NCBI GenBank assembly: GCA_012962735.1
Contig: DTXA01000194.1
Span: 1 to 10,194, forward strand
Reading direction: 5' to 3'
Source of the DNA: Candidatus Latescibacterota bacterium
Lineage (GTDB): Bacteria; Latescibacterota; 4484-107; B68-G9
DNA: 10,194 bases
Part shown: piece after piece, positions 1 to 5,987 of the stretch
Numbering within the stretch: the stretch's first letter is position 1
Layout of the letters: each line of letters starts with the position of its first letter
The notes under the pieces: model-generated
What the model was told of the DNA's origin: nothing
Database searches by the model: none
What the model saw: the letters and a program-made list of their open reading frames with translations, nothing else
Made by a program: the position numbers and the translations under genes

Positions 1-43
1 ACCGGTGCAGCCGAGCGGTACTAATAGGCCGTGCGGCTTGGCC
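1..43 (+). rRNA. 23S ribosomal RNA, 3' end only
   Basis: The first bases read GCGGTACTAATAGGCCGTGC and then GGCTTGGCC, the well-known conserved 3' end of bacterial 23S rRNA. The end is placed at about base 43, where CTTGGCC would pair with the 5' end of the molecule; the true mature end could differ by a few bases. The gene runs in from the left of the window. No 5S rRNA sequence follows it; a terminator hairpin comes about 60 bases later. Confidence 0.93.
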
Positions 44-400
44 GAATCCTTCCTCCGGTGGGGGACCTGTCCAAGAGGTCTGCATAGTCGTCCCGTATTC
101 CGGTGTTAAACCGAAGGGGAGACCAATAGGTCTCCCCTTCGGTTTTAACCACGCGGCGGATGTGTTCCTCCAAGAACTCCCTCTGAAATTCTTCGTCTCC
201 CCGTATTCCGAGTAGTCCCGCTCCGGGCGGAGTCCAACCCCACCGCGGTCCACCTCCATCCCTATACTCCACAGGTACGGATGCGCGGTCACCGGGACCT
301 CGTACACCTCCAGGCCCCGGGAATCAGACAGGATGTGCGATTCGTGTGGTGGGGGAAGGGATATGCCGGTTAAGGTCCCTGTGATGGCCTCGGATGCTCC
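21..400 (-). pseudogene. Possible frameshifted remnant of an unrecognised protein gene
   Basis: On the minus strand the frame opens at base 400, just after a TAG at 401-403, and reads protein-like text down to about 203, including HILSDSRGLEVYEVPVTAHP and YLWSIGMEVDRGGVG. From about 198 the protein-like text moves to another frame (EEFQREFLEEHIRRVVKTEG, then RDDYADLLD) and ends at a stop at 21-23, inside the 23S rRNA end. Adding one G to the G-run at 199-202 (minus strand) joins both halves into one frame of about 127 codons. The strand is purine-rich here, like the real genes in this window, while the plus strand is pyrimidine-rich. There is no convincing start codon or ribosome site near 400, and the terminator hairpin lies inside the frame. 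I do not recognise the family. It could be a decayed gene end, a homopolymer sequencing error in a live gene fragment, or chance. Confidence 0.35.
105..149 (+). terminator. Strong hairpin terminator after the rRNA gene
   Basis: Bases 108-124 and 129-145 form a perfect 17-bp stem with a 4-base loop (AATA). The right arm ends in TTTT (143-146), and the left arm begins with AAA, so it can act in both directions. With one bulged T the pairing extends to 105-149. It lies about 60 bases after the 23S rRNA end and most likely ends the rRNA transcript. The T-run is short, so the long stem must do most of the work. It also falls inside the reading frame of the minus-strand remnant described separately. 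Confidence 0.8.
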
Positions 401-490
401 CTATCTTTCCCTTTCAGGAAATTTATAACCCCAAAGAGTTCCTCTAAGGTCTCCAATTAGCTTATATTAGACCGAAAGAGAGGCTGCTCT
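150..490. other. Gene-poor stretch between rRNA terminator and sirtuin operon
   Basis: No intact gene, tRNA or 5S rRNA is visible here on either strand. Bases up to about 400 carry the possible minus-strand remnant. Bases 420-470 turn AT-richer (TTTATAACC at 422-430, TATATT at 463-468), consistent with the start of a promoter region. The TATATT at 463 has no credible -35 partner. Confidence 0.6.
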
Positions 491-525
491 AAAGTGAACG
501 ATCATTCTCTGGAGATATATTGGTC
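491..525 (+). promoter_or_regulatory. Promoter-like or operator box, copy 1 (upstream of sirtuin)
   Basis: This box starts AAAGTGAACGATC and ends GATATATTGGTC. It matches the box at 2550-2585 upstream of lysC at 25 of 30 ungapped positions, and then at TGGTC after a one-base gap. The distance from GTG to TATAT is 22 bases in both copies, as expected if TATATT (516-521) is a -10 element with an unusual GTGRAC-type -35. It sits directly upstream of a second, more standard sigma-70-like promoter (526-554), so it could instead be a regulator site. Confidence 0.5.
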
Positions 526-554
526 TTGTCCCGCAGAGCATATTAGTGTATATT
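526..554 (+). promoter_or_regulatory. Sigma-70-like promoter for the sirtuin operon
   Basis: TTGTCC (526-531) and TATATT (549-554) are separated by 17 bases. They match the TTGACA and TATAAT consensus at four and five of six positions. Transcription would begin near 561, giving a leader of about 20 bases that includes the GGTGG ribosome site before the ATG at 582. This also argues against the upstream GTG at 546 as start, since that codon would lie inside the promoter. Confidence 0.5.
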
Positions 555-581
555 CTGCGAGGCATAGTTCTGGGTGGATGT

Positions 582-1319
582 ATGAAGGTCTCGGAGGAAA
601 TAGTGGTCCGCATAAGGTGCGCCCGATCGGTGGCCGTACTCACAGGGGCGGGGATTTCGGCGGAGAGCGACATCCCAACCTTCCGTGGACCGAAGGGGAT
701 CTGGAGGGAGGTGGACCCCGAGGAGGTGGCTACCCCCGAGGCTTTCCGGAGGGACCCAGTCCGCGTCTGGAGGTGGCACAGGGAGATGCGGAGGCTCGTG
801 CTCCGGGCCCGGCCTAACCCGGCCCATAGAGCATTAGCCGAGCTGGAACGGGCGTGCGAGGAATTCACATTGATCACCCAGAACGTGGACGGGCTCCATT
901 GGAGGGCCGGAAGCACGAGGGTGGTGGAGGTGCACGGCAACATCCTCAGGGACAGGTGCAGCAGATGTGGGAAGGTATTGGAAGAGCCAAGGTTCTGGGA
1001 GCTGGACGCCCCTCCCAGGTGCAGGTGTGGAGGGCTCTTCCGTCCGGATGTGGTGTGGTTCGGGGAACCATTGCCGCGCGAGGCATGGGAGGAGGCAGAA
1101 CGAGCCGCGGAGCAGTGTGAGGCCTTCCTGTCGGTGGGTACCTCGGCCTCGGTGTACCCGGCTGCCCTACTTCCCCGGATGGCCAAGGAAGCTGGGGCGT
1201 ACGTGGTGGAAGTGAACCTCGGGCCTACGGACGCCACGGGATTTGTGGACCGATCCCTTTTTGGGAGGGCTGGAGAGGTGATGCCGGCCTTGGTCGAAGC
1301 CCTGTTGGAGGGGATGTGA
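582..1319 (+). CDS. cobB: Sir2-family NAD-dependent protein deacylase (sirtuin)
   Basis: This 245-residue protein removes acetyl-type groups from lysines of cytoplasmic proteins, using NAD and releasing nicotinamide. All core motifs are present: GAGISAESDIPTFRG (22-36), TQNVDGLH (99-106), catalytic His118 in VEVHGN, the zinc cysteines C126, C129, C147 and C149, and RPDVVWFGE (154-162). ATG 582 is chosen because GGTGG lies just upstream and the protein then starts where sirtuins normally do; an in-frame GTG at 546 would add 12 residues and lie in the promoter. At the places of the Tyr and Arg that mark desuccinylase-type sirtuins (E. coli CobB Tyr92/Arg95), my alignment gives His66 and Met69, so a deacetylase is more likely; this is inference. 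It is the first gene of the operon, and its stop overlaps the next start by 4 bases. Confidence 0.95.
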   Translation: MKVSEEIVVRIRCARSVAVLTGAGISAESDIPTFRGPKGIWREVDPEEVATPEAFRRDPVRVWRWHREMRRLVLRARPNPAHRALAELERACEEFTLITQNVDGLHWRAGSTRVVEVHGNILRDRCSRCGKVLEEPRFWELDAPPRCRCGGLFRPDVVWFGEPLPREAWEEAERAAEQCEAFLSVGTSASVYPAALLPRMAKEAGAYVVEVNLGPTDATGFVDRSLFGRAGEVMPALVEALLEGM

Positions 1320-2515
1320 AGGCGGCGATCTTGGTGGGCGACGGGATGGGGGATTACCCCCTTCCGGAGCTCGGGGGAAGGACGCCCCTTGAGGTGGCCT
1401 GCACATCGAACATGGACTCCGTGGCCCGGGGGGGAACTGGGGGTCTTGTGCGCACCATACCCGATGGGATGCCGCCGGGCTCGGATGTGGCGAACCTCTC
1501 CATCTTCGGATACGACCCACGGAAGTACTACACCGGCCGGGCCCCTTTGGAGGCGGCCAGCATGGGGGTTGCCTTGGGGGAGGGGGAGGTGGCCTTCCGG
1601 TGTAACTTGGTGTGCGTGGTGGAGGGCCGGATGGTGGACTACAGTGCTGGACACATCTCGACCGAGGAGGCCAGGGAGCTGATCTCCTTGTTGGGGGAGC
1701 ACTTGGGCTCGGATCGTGTGCGCTTCTATCCAGGGGTCTCGTACCGACACCTGTTGGTGGCCCAGGGGAAGTTCGACGGGCTTCAGACCACGCCCCCTCA
1801 CGATATCATCGGGGAGCTGGTGGATCGATATCTCCCCGAGGGCGAGGGTGCAGAGGTGCTCTGGGACCTGATGGAGGCCTCGGAGGCCATCTTCGAGGAT
1901 GCAGATGTCAACAGGAGGAGGCGGGCACAGGGTGAGCTCCCAGTCACCGGGATATGGCCCTGGGGCCAGGGCAGGTCCCCGAGGCTCCCGCCCCTCGAGG
2001 TGGAGGGCGGGGTGATCTCGGCCGTGGACCTGATCCGAGGGATCGGGGTATTGACAGGGCTCCGGGTGGTCCCAGTGCCAGGGATCACGGGGTATCTGGA
2101 CACCAACTACGAGGGCAAGGCCTCGTACGCCTTAGAGGCCCTGAGGGAGTCGGACTTGGTGTACCTCCACGTGGAGGCCCCGGACGAGGCCGGCCATGCA
2201 GGAAGCATAGAGGACAAGATACGGGCCATAGAGGACTTCGATCGAAAGGTCGTGGGCCCGGTGTGGGAAGGGATCAAGAGGATGGGAGGGAAACTCTTGG
2301 TCCTCGCTGACCACCGAACCCCCATCCCCGTGCGCACCCATACCTCAGAGCCTGTTCCCTTCGTCATCTGGCCGGGCGATCTTCCGCTTCAGGCCTTCTC
2401 GGAGAAGGCAGCCGAAGACGGCCTTTGGGTGGAAGAAGGCCACCGGCTGATGGAGATGCTTTATAACCCCGAAAATTCTCCGCTCAGTACTTTTTGGGGG
2501 CCAGAGGTTCTTTAG
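1316..2515 (+). CDS. apgM: ApgM-family cofactor-independent phosphoglycerate mutase / putative homoserine kinase
   Basis: This 399-residue member of the alkaline-phosphatase superfamily is of the archaeal-type ApgM family. Visible marks are the metal-site VGDGMGD (7-13), the PGSDVAN box with presumed nucleophile Ser56, the HVEAPDEAGHAG metal site (Asp290, His294), LADHRTP (331-336; Asp332, His333) and THTSEPVP (341-348). ApgM proteins interconvert 2- and 3-phosphoglycerate, but a bacterial branch of the family is proposed or shown to be homoserine kinase, often beside aspartate-pathway genes. Aspartokinase lies directly downstream here, so homoserine kinase in threonine synthesis is a serious alternative. 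The sequence alone does not settle it. The GTG start at 1316 overlaps the sirtuin stop by 4 bases, indicating coupled translation. The gene ends 81 bases before the lysC start. Confidence 0.92.
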   Translation: MKAAILVGDGMGDYPLPELGGRTPLEVACTSNMDSVARGGTGGLVRTIPDGMPPGSDVANLSIFGYDPRKYYTGRAPLEAASMGVALGEGEVAFRCNLVCVVEGRMVDYSAGHISTEEARELISLLGEHLGSDRVRFYPGVSYRHLLVAQGKFDGLQTTPPHDIIGELVDRYLPEGEGAEVLWDLMEASEAIFEDADVNRRRRAQGELPVTGIWPWGQGRSPRLPPLEVEGGVISAVDLIRGIGVLTGLRVVPVPGITGYLDTNYEGKASYALEALRESDLVYLHVEAPDEAGHAGSIEDKIRAIEDFDRKVVGPVWEGIKRMGGKLLVLADHRTPIPVRTHTSEPVPFVIWPGDLPLQAFSEKAAEDGLWVEEGHRLMEMLYNPENSPLSTFWGPEVL

Positions 2516-2549
2516 TTGACGTATGTCAGGCCGGGTGCAAGGTTATTTC

Positions 2550-2585
2550 AAAGTGGACGATCTTTATTTGGACATATATCTGGTC
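2550..2585 (+). promoter_or_regulatory. Promoter-like or operator box, copy 2 (upstream of lysC)
   Basis: This second copy of the box seen at 491-525 begins AAAGTGGACGATC and ends ACATATATCTGGTC. It lies in the 81-base gap between apgM and lysC and ends 11 bases before the lysC ATG. If TATATC (2575-2580) is the -10, the transcript would begin near 2587 and just include the GGGAGG ribosome site. That would give lysC and the genes after it a second promoter. A regulator site is the other reading; TGGAC occurs twice in the box, 15 bases apart. Confidence 0.5.
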
Positions 2586-2596
2586 CGGGAGGTGCG

Positions 2597-3814
2597 ATGG
2601 CGCTAGTAGTGCAGAAGTACGGTGGAAGCTCGGTGGCCACCCCTGAACTGGTCCGAAGGGTGGCGGAGAGGATAGTGCGGGCCCGGAGGAAGGGGCACGA
2701 CTTGGTCGTCGTGGTGAGCGCTATGGGCAAAACTACGGACACCCTAATTCGCCTTGCAGGAGAGGTGTCGGAGAACCCCCCGCCCAGGGAGATGGATATG
2801 TTACTCTCCTCGGGTGAGCGGATCTCTATGGCGCTTTTAGCGATGGCTATCCAGGATATGGGATACGATGCCATCTCCCTCACCGGCCCCCAGGCGGGCA
2901 TAAGGACGGATACCAGCCACCGCAAGGCCCGTATCTTAGAGGTGGACACCTCCCGTATCAGGAAGGAGCTTTCGGAGGGGAAGATCGTAATCGTGGCGGG
3001 ATTCCAGGGATTAAGCACGGAGGGGGAGGTTACCACCTTGGGCCGGGGGGGGTCGGACAGGACGGCCGTGGCCTTGGCCTACGCCTTGGAAGCGGACCAG
3101 TGCGAGATATACACCGATGTGGAGGGGGTATTCACGGCAGACCCCCGGATCGTCCCGGAGGTCCGCAAGATCCCTGTCATCTCCAGCGACGAGATGTTAG
3201 AGCTGGCCAGTTCCGGGGCCAAGGTGATGGAGGCCAGGTCGGTGGAGTTCGCCAGTAAGTACGGGGTGGAGATCCACGTGTGCTCCAGCTTCAACGAGGA
3301 GCCGGGCACGATCATAAAGAGGGAGGACCCAAGTATGGAGAAGGTATTGGTGCGGGGGATGGCCTTAGATACCAAGGAGGCCAAGGTCACCATCCGGGGC
3401 GTGCCGGATCGGCCGGGGATAGCGGCCGCCATCTTCTCTCCCCTGGCGGAGGCCGACATCAATGTGGATATGATAGTGCAGAACGTAAGCGAGGACGGGT
3501 TCACAGACCTCTCCTTCACTGTGAACGTCTCCGATCTAAAGACCGCCCTGGCCCTCTGCGAGGGGACCCAGGCCAGGATAGGAGCGAGGGAGGTGACAGC
3601 GGACGAGGACATAGCCAAAGTCTCGGTGGTGGGCGTGGGGATGCGGTCCCACGCAGGCATTGCGGCCATAATGTTTCGGACCCTAGCGGATGAAGGTATA
3701 AACATAGAGATGATAGCGACCTCGGAGATCCGCATCTCCTGCGTGGTGCGCAGGGGCGAGGGGGAGCGGGCGGTGCGGGCCCTGCACCGGGCGTTCGAAC
3801 TGGAAAGGGAGTGA
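2597..3814 (+). CDS. lysC: Aspartate kinase (aspartokinase), monofunctional
   Basis: This 405-residue cytoplasmic enzyme phosphorylates L-aspartate with ATP, the committed step toward lysine, threonine, methionine and diaminopimelate. The kinase domain (about 1-245) shows KYGGSS (7-12), SAMGKTTDTL (41-50), LSSGER (70-75) and GRGGSDRTA (149-157). Two ACT domains follow (about 262-330 and 342-402), where lysine and/or threonine normally feed back. No homoserine dehydrogenase is fused. ATG 2597 is preferred because GGGAGG stands just upstream and the kinase fold begins at once; an in-frame TTG at 2516 would add 27 unconserved residues. An internal ATG at 3335 (Met247) with its own GGGAGG may start a separate regulatory subunit. 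The proC start lies 3 bases after the stop. Confidence 0.96.
   Translation: MALVVQKYGGSSVATPELVRRVAERIVRARRKGHDLVVVVSAMGKTTDTLIRLAGEVSENPPPREMDMLLSSGERISMALLAMAIQDMGYDAISLTGPQAGIRTDTSHRKARILEVDTSRIRKELSEGKIVIVAGFQGLSTEGEVTTLGRGGSDRTAVALAYALEADQCEIYTDVEGVFTADPRIVPEVRKIPVISSDEMLELASSGAKVMEARSVEFASKYGVEIHVCSSFNEEPGTIIKREDPSMEKVLVRGMALDTKEAKVTIRGVPDRPGIAAAIFSPLAEADINVDMIVQNVSEDGFTDLSFTVNVSDLKTALALCEGTQARIGAREVTADEDIAKVSVVGVGMRSHAGIAAIMFRTLADEGINIEMIATSEIRISCVVRRGEGERAVRALHRAFELERE
3335..3814 (+). CDS. Possible aspartokinase beta subunit from an internal start in lysC
   Basis: ATG 3335 is codon 247 of lysC, in frame, and is preceded by GGGAGG (3321-3326) at a spacing of 8 bases. Starting here would make a 159-residue protein holding only the two ACT domains. 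In Bacillus subtilis and corynebacteria, lysC is known to make such an in-frame beta subunit from a start near the same codon, giving an alpha2beta2 enzyme. The match in position and the good ribosome site are seen in the sequence; that the start is used here is inference. Confidence 0.45.
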   Translation: MEKVLVRGMALDTKEAKVTIRGVPDRPGIAAAIFSPLAEADINVDMIVQNVSEDGFTDLSFTVNVSDLKTALALCEGTQARIGAREVTADEDIAKVSVVGVGMRSHAGIAAIMFRTLADEGINIEMIATSEIRISCVVRRGEGERAVRALHRAFELERE

Positions 3815-3817
3815 GTT

Positions 3818-4606
3818 ATGCGTGTGGCCCTCATAGGAGCGGGCAATATGGGGACAGCCCTCCTGCGGGGCTGGATGCGGGCAGGGGGGGTGGAGGTGGT
3901 TGCATGGGACCCCATCCCGGAGAGAAGGGATGCGGCCCGGAGTATGGGAGCGGAGGTGGCCACCTCCAACCCGGAGGCCGCGCGGGGTGCCGATGTGGTC
4001 CTGTTGGCGGTTAAGCCCCAGGTGGTGGGGGGGGTGTTGGAGGAGGTCAAGGAAGCCCTACCGGAGGGGGGAATGGTGCTATCCATAGCTGCCGGGGTGT
4101 CCACGGGGTCTATGGAGGGGAGGATCGGGGGGGAGTACCCAGTGGTGCGGGCTATGCCCAACGCCCCTGCCCTGGTGGGCGCCGGGATGACCGCCATCTG
4201 TCCCGGAAGGTGGGCCACGGAGGCACACCTAGGGAGGGCGGAGGAGCTCCTCCGGGTGGTGGGGGAGGTAGTGCGGGTTGAGGAGGGGCTGATGAACGCT
4301 GTCACCGGACTTTCGGGGAGCGGTCCGGCATACGTGTACATCCTGATAGAGGCCTTGGCCGACGGTGGGGTCTTGGTGGGCCTGCCCAGGACCGTAGCCC
4401 TGAAGTTCGCCGTGCAGACGGTGTTGGGGGCGGCCCTTATGGTAAGGGAGACGGGGGAACACCCCGCTGACCTGAGGGACCGGGTCGCATCTCCAGGGGG
4501 TACGACCATTGCGGGGATGTATGCTTTGGAGGAAGCTGGCTTCCGGGCGGCCCTAATGCGGGCAGTAGAGGCGGCGACCCTGCGTTCGGAGGGGCTGGGG
4601 GGATGA
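3818..4606 (+). CDS. proC: Pyrroline-5-carboxylate reductase
   Basis: This 262-residue cytoplasmic enzyme reduces pyrroline-5-carboxylate to proline with NAD(P)H, the last step of proline synthesis. The N-terminal Rossmann fold has GAGNMG (7-12), AVKPQ (64-68) marks the middle of the domain, and RAMPNAPALVGAG (111-123) is typical of the family. The C-terminal helical part carries LSGSGPAYVY (165-174) and the family signature DLRDRVASPGGTTIAG (218-233). Length is normal. The start lies 3 bases after the lysC stop with GGAAAGGGAG upstream, and the stop overlaps hisH by ATGA. An 8-base G run (4027-4034) encodes part of a Val-Gly-Gly-Val stretch. Confidence 0.96.
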   Translation: MRVALIGAGNMGTALLRGWMRAGGVEVVAWDPIPERRDAARSMGAEVATSNPEAARGADVVLLAVKPQVVGGVLEEVKEALPEGGMVLSIAAGVSTGSMEGRIGGEYPVVRAMPNAPALVGAGMTAICPGRWATEAHLGRAEELLRVVGEVVRVEEGLMNAVTGLSGSGPAYVYILIEALADGGVLVGLPRTVALKFAVQTVLGAALMVRETGEHPADLRDRVASPGGTTIAGMYALEEAGFRAALMRAVEAATLRSEGLGG

Positions 4607-5214
4607 GTTCAGACCGCATCGTCATCGTGGACTATGGGATGGGGAACCTCAGGAGCGTGCAGAAGGGGTTCGAGAGGATGGGGTTCCCGGTCAAGGTTTC
4701 CTCGGACCCCGAGGCCGTGGCCTCCGCCGGGAAGCTGGTTTTGCCGGGGGTGGGAGCATTCGGGGACGCTATGGAGGAGCTGATGGAGAGGAAGCTGGTG
4801 GAGCCCATCCTGAAGGCCATAGGCCGGGGGACCCCGTTTTTAGGGATATGTCTCGGGCTTCAACTGCTCTTCGAGGAGAGCGAGGAGGGGGGGAGGCATT
4901 CAGGTCTGGGGGTGCTGAAGGGCTGGGTGCGCCAGTTTCCCGAGGACCTCCTCGTGCCCCAGATAGGGTGGAACCGGGTGCATTTCGTGCGGCCCAGTCC
5001 CCTCTTTTCAGGGGTTCCGGACGGGGCGTTCTTCTACTTCGTGCACTCGTATTACGTGGACCCTCGGGACCCGGGGGATGTGCTGGCCAGGACCAAGTAC
5101 GGGATATCCTACACATCGGCTGTGGGACGGGGGACTGTGTTCGGGGTGCAGTTCCACCCCGAGAAGAGCCAGCAGTTGGGTCTGAGGATATTGGCCAACT
5201 TCGGGGGAATGTGA
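4603..5214 (+). CDS. hisH: Imidazole glycerol phosphate synthase, glutaminase subunit
   Basis: This 203-residue class I glutamine amidotransferase splits glutamine and passes ammonia to HisF, which makes imidazole glycerol phosphate and AICAR in histidine synthesis. The family opening VDYGMGNLRS (9-18) is present. The catalytic triad is Cys83 in GICLGLQLLF, His185 and Glu187 in QFHPEKS. LPGVGAFGDAM (47-57) is the oxyanion region. Length is normal. The ATG overlaps the proC stop by 4 bases, and hisA begins on its last base. The partner hisF is not in this window, so it must be encoded elsewhere for this subunit to work. Confidence 0.96.
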   Translation: MSSDRIVIVDYGMGNLRSVQKGFERMGFPVKVSSDPEAVASAGKLVLPGVGAFGDAMEELMERKLVEPILKAIGRGTPFLGICLGLQLLFEESEEGGRHSGLGVLKGWVRQFPEDLLVPQIGWNRVHFVRPSPLFSGVPDGAFFYFVHSYYVDPRDPGDVLARTKYGISYTSAVGRGTVFGVQFHPEKSQQLGLRILANFGGM

Positions 5215-5987
5215 TGTTGGTGTTTCCGGCCGTGGACCTGAAGGGAGGGAGGTGCGTGCGGCTGGTGCAGGGTATGCGGGGCCGGGAGACGGTATACTCC
5301 GACGACCCCGTCCAGGTGGCCCTGAGGTGGCAGGGGGAGGGGGCCAGGTTCCTACACATCGTAGATCTGGACGGCGCCTGGGAAGGGATGCCCGTAAATT
5401 GGGACGTCGTCCGACGCATCGTAGAGGCAGTGGAGGTCCCTGTGCAACTGGGGGGAGGGCTCAGGTCCCTGAGGGCAGTGGAGCGGGTTTTGGAGGCCGG
5501 GGTGGAGCGTGCCGTCCTGGGCACTGTGGCCGTGACCGAGCCGGAGGTTGTAGCCGAGGCCCTGCGCCACTTCGGGCCGGAGCGGATGGTGGTGGGGGTG
5601 GACGTCCGGGGTGGGGAGGTGGCTGTGCGGGGCTGGACTGAAGGGGCCGGGGTGCGGCCGGTCGAATTCGGCGCCCGCATGCGGGAGCTCGGTGCCGTCT
5701 GGGCGCTGTACACCGACATCTCGAGGGACGGGACGCTCTCAGGCCCTAACATCGAAGCCATAAGGAAGTTCGCCGAGACCACCGGCCTCAGGGTCATCGC
5801 GTCTGGGGGCATCGCATCCCTGGAGGATGTGCGCCGTGTGGGAGCCTTAGAGCCTTACGGGGTGGAGGGTATGGTGCTCGGGAGGGCCCTTTACGAGGGA
5901 AGATTCTCGCTGGAGGAGGCGATGGGGGTGTTATCTACGGAGGGGTCCCCAAGGGGTGACGGAAAGGGGGGAAGATGTGGGCGGTAG
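5214..5987 (+). CDS. hisA: ProFAR isomerase (HisA)
   Basis: This 257-residue TIM-barrel enzyme isomerises the ProFAR ring-opened intermediate (aminoaldose to aminoketose) just before the HisF-HisH step of histidine synthesis. Asp8 in FPAVDLKGG and Asp130 in VGVDVRGG are the expected catalytic acids. QLGGGLRS (78-85) and VIASGGIAS hold the two phosphate-binding turns, and TDISRDGT (167-174) is family-typical. ATG 5214 is preferred over the in-frame GTG at 5211 because it fits the normal N-terminus; the stop of hisH and this start share one base. The last 17 or so residues are Gly/Arg-rich and go beyond the usual end. They overlap the ribosome site and start of the next gene and are probably unstructured. 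Confidence 0.96.
   Translation: MLVFPAVDLKGGRCVRLVQGMRGRETVYSDDPVQVALRWQGEGARFLHIVDLDGAWEGMPVNWDVVRRIVEAVEVPVQLGGGLRSLRAVERVLEAGVERAVLGTVAVTEPEVVAEALRHFGPERMVVGVDVRGGEVAVRGWTEGAGVRPVEFGARMRELGAVWALYTDISRDGTLSGPNIEAIRKFAETTGLRVIASGGIASLEDVRRVGALEPYGVEGMVLGRALYEGRFSLEEAMGVLSTEGSPRGDGKGGRCGR

Noticed and set aside
467..1801. Minus-strand open frame of 444 codons, longer than any gene annotated in the window
   Set aside because: It lies opposite the sirtuin and apgM, both of which carry full family motifs. Its translation is Pro/Ser/His/Arg-rich with no recognisable domain. Purine-rich GC-rich genes commonly leave such open antisense frames.
422..2470. TTTATAACCCC shared by 422-432 and 2460-2470
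   Set aside because: An 11-base match is expected several times by chance in 10 kb, and the second copy codes for the ApgM C-terminus.
2516..2521. TTGACG as a -35 element for lysC
   Set aside because: No acceptable -10 lies 16-18 bases downstream; the nearest AT-rich hexamer is about 20 bases away.
3079..4509. Minus-strand open frame of 476 codons
   Set aside because: It is antisense to lysC and proC, Ser/Thr/Pro/Ala-rich and without a family pattern; a shadow of the real genes.
4848..5213. An N-terminal extension of HisA by 122 codons
   Set aside because: The extension runs out of frame through hisH, is Gly/Arg-rich, and the normal HisA start follows ATG 5214.
4769..5812. Minus-strand open frame of 347 codons
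   Set aside because: It is antisense to hisH and hisA and low-complexity (Ser/Thr/Pro/Arg), so it is not a gene.
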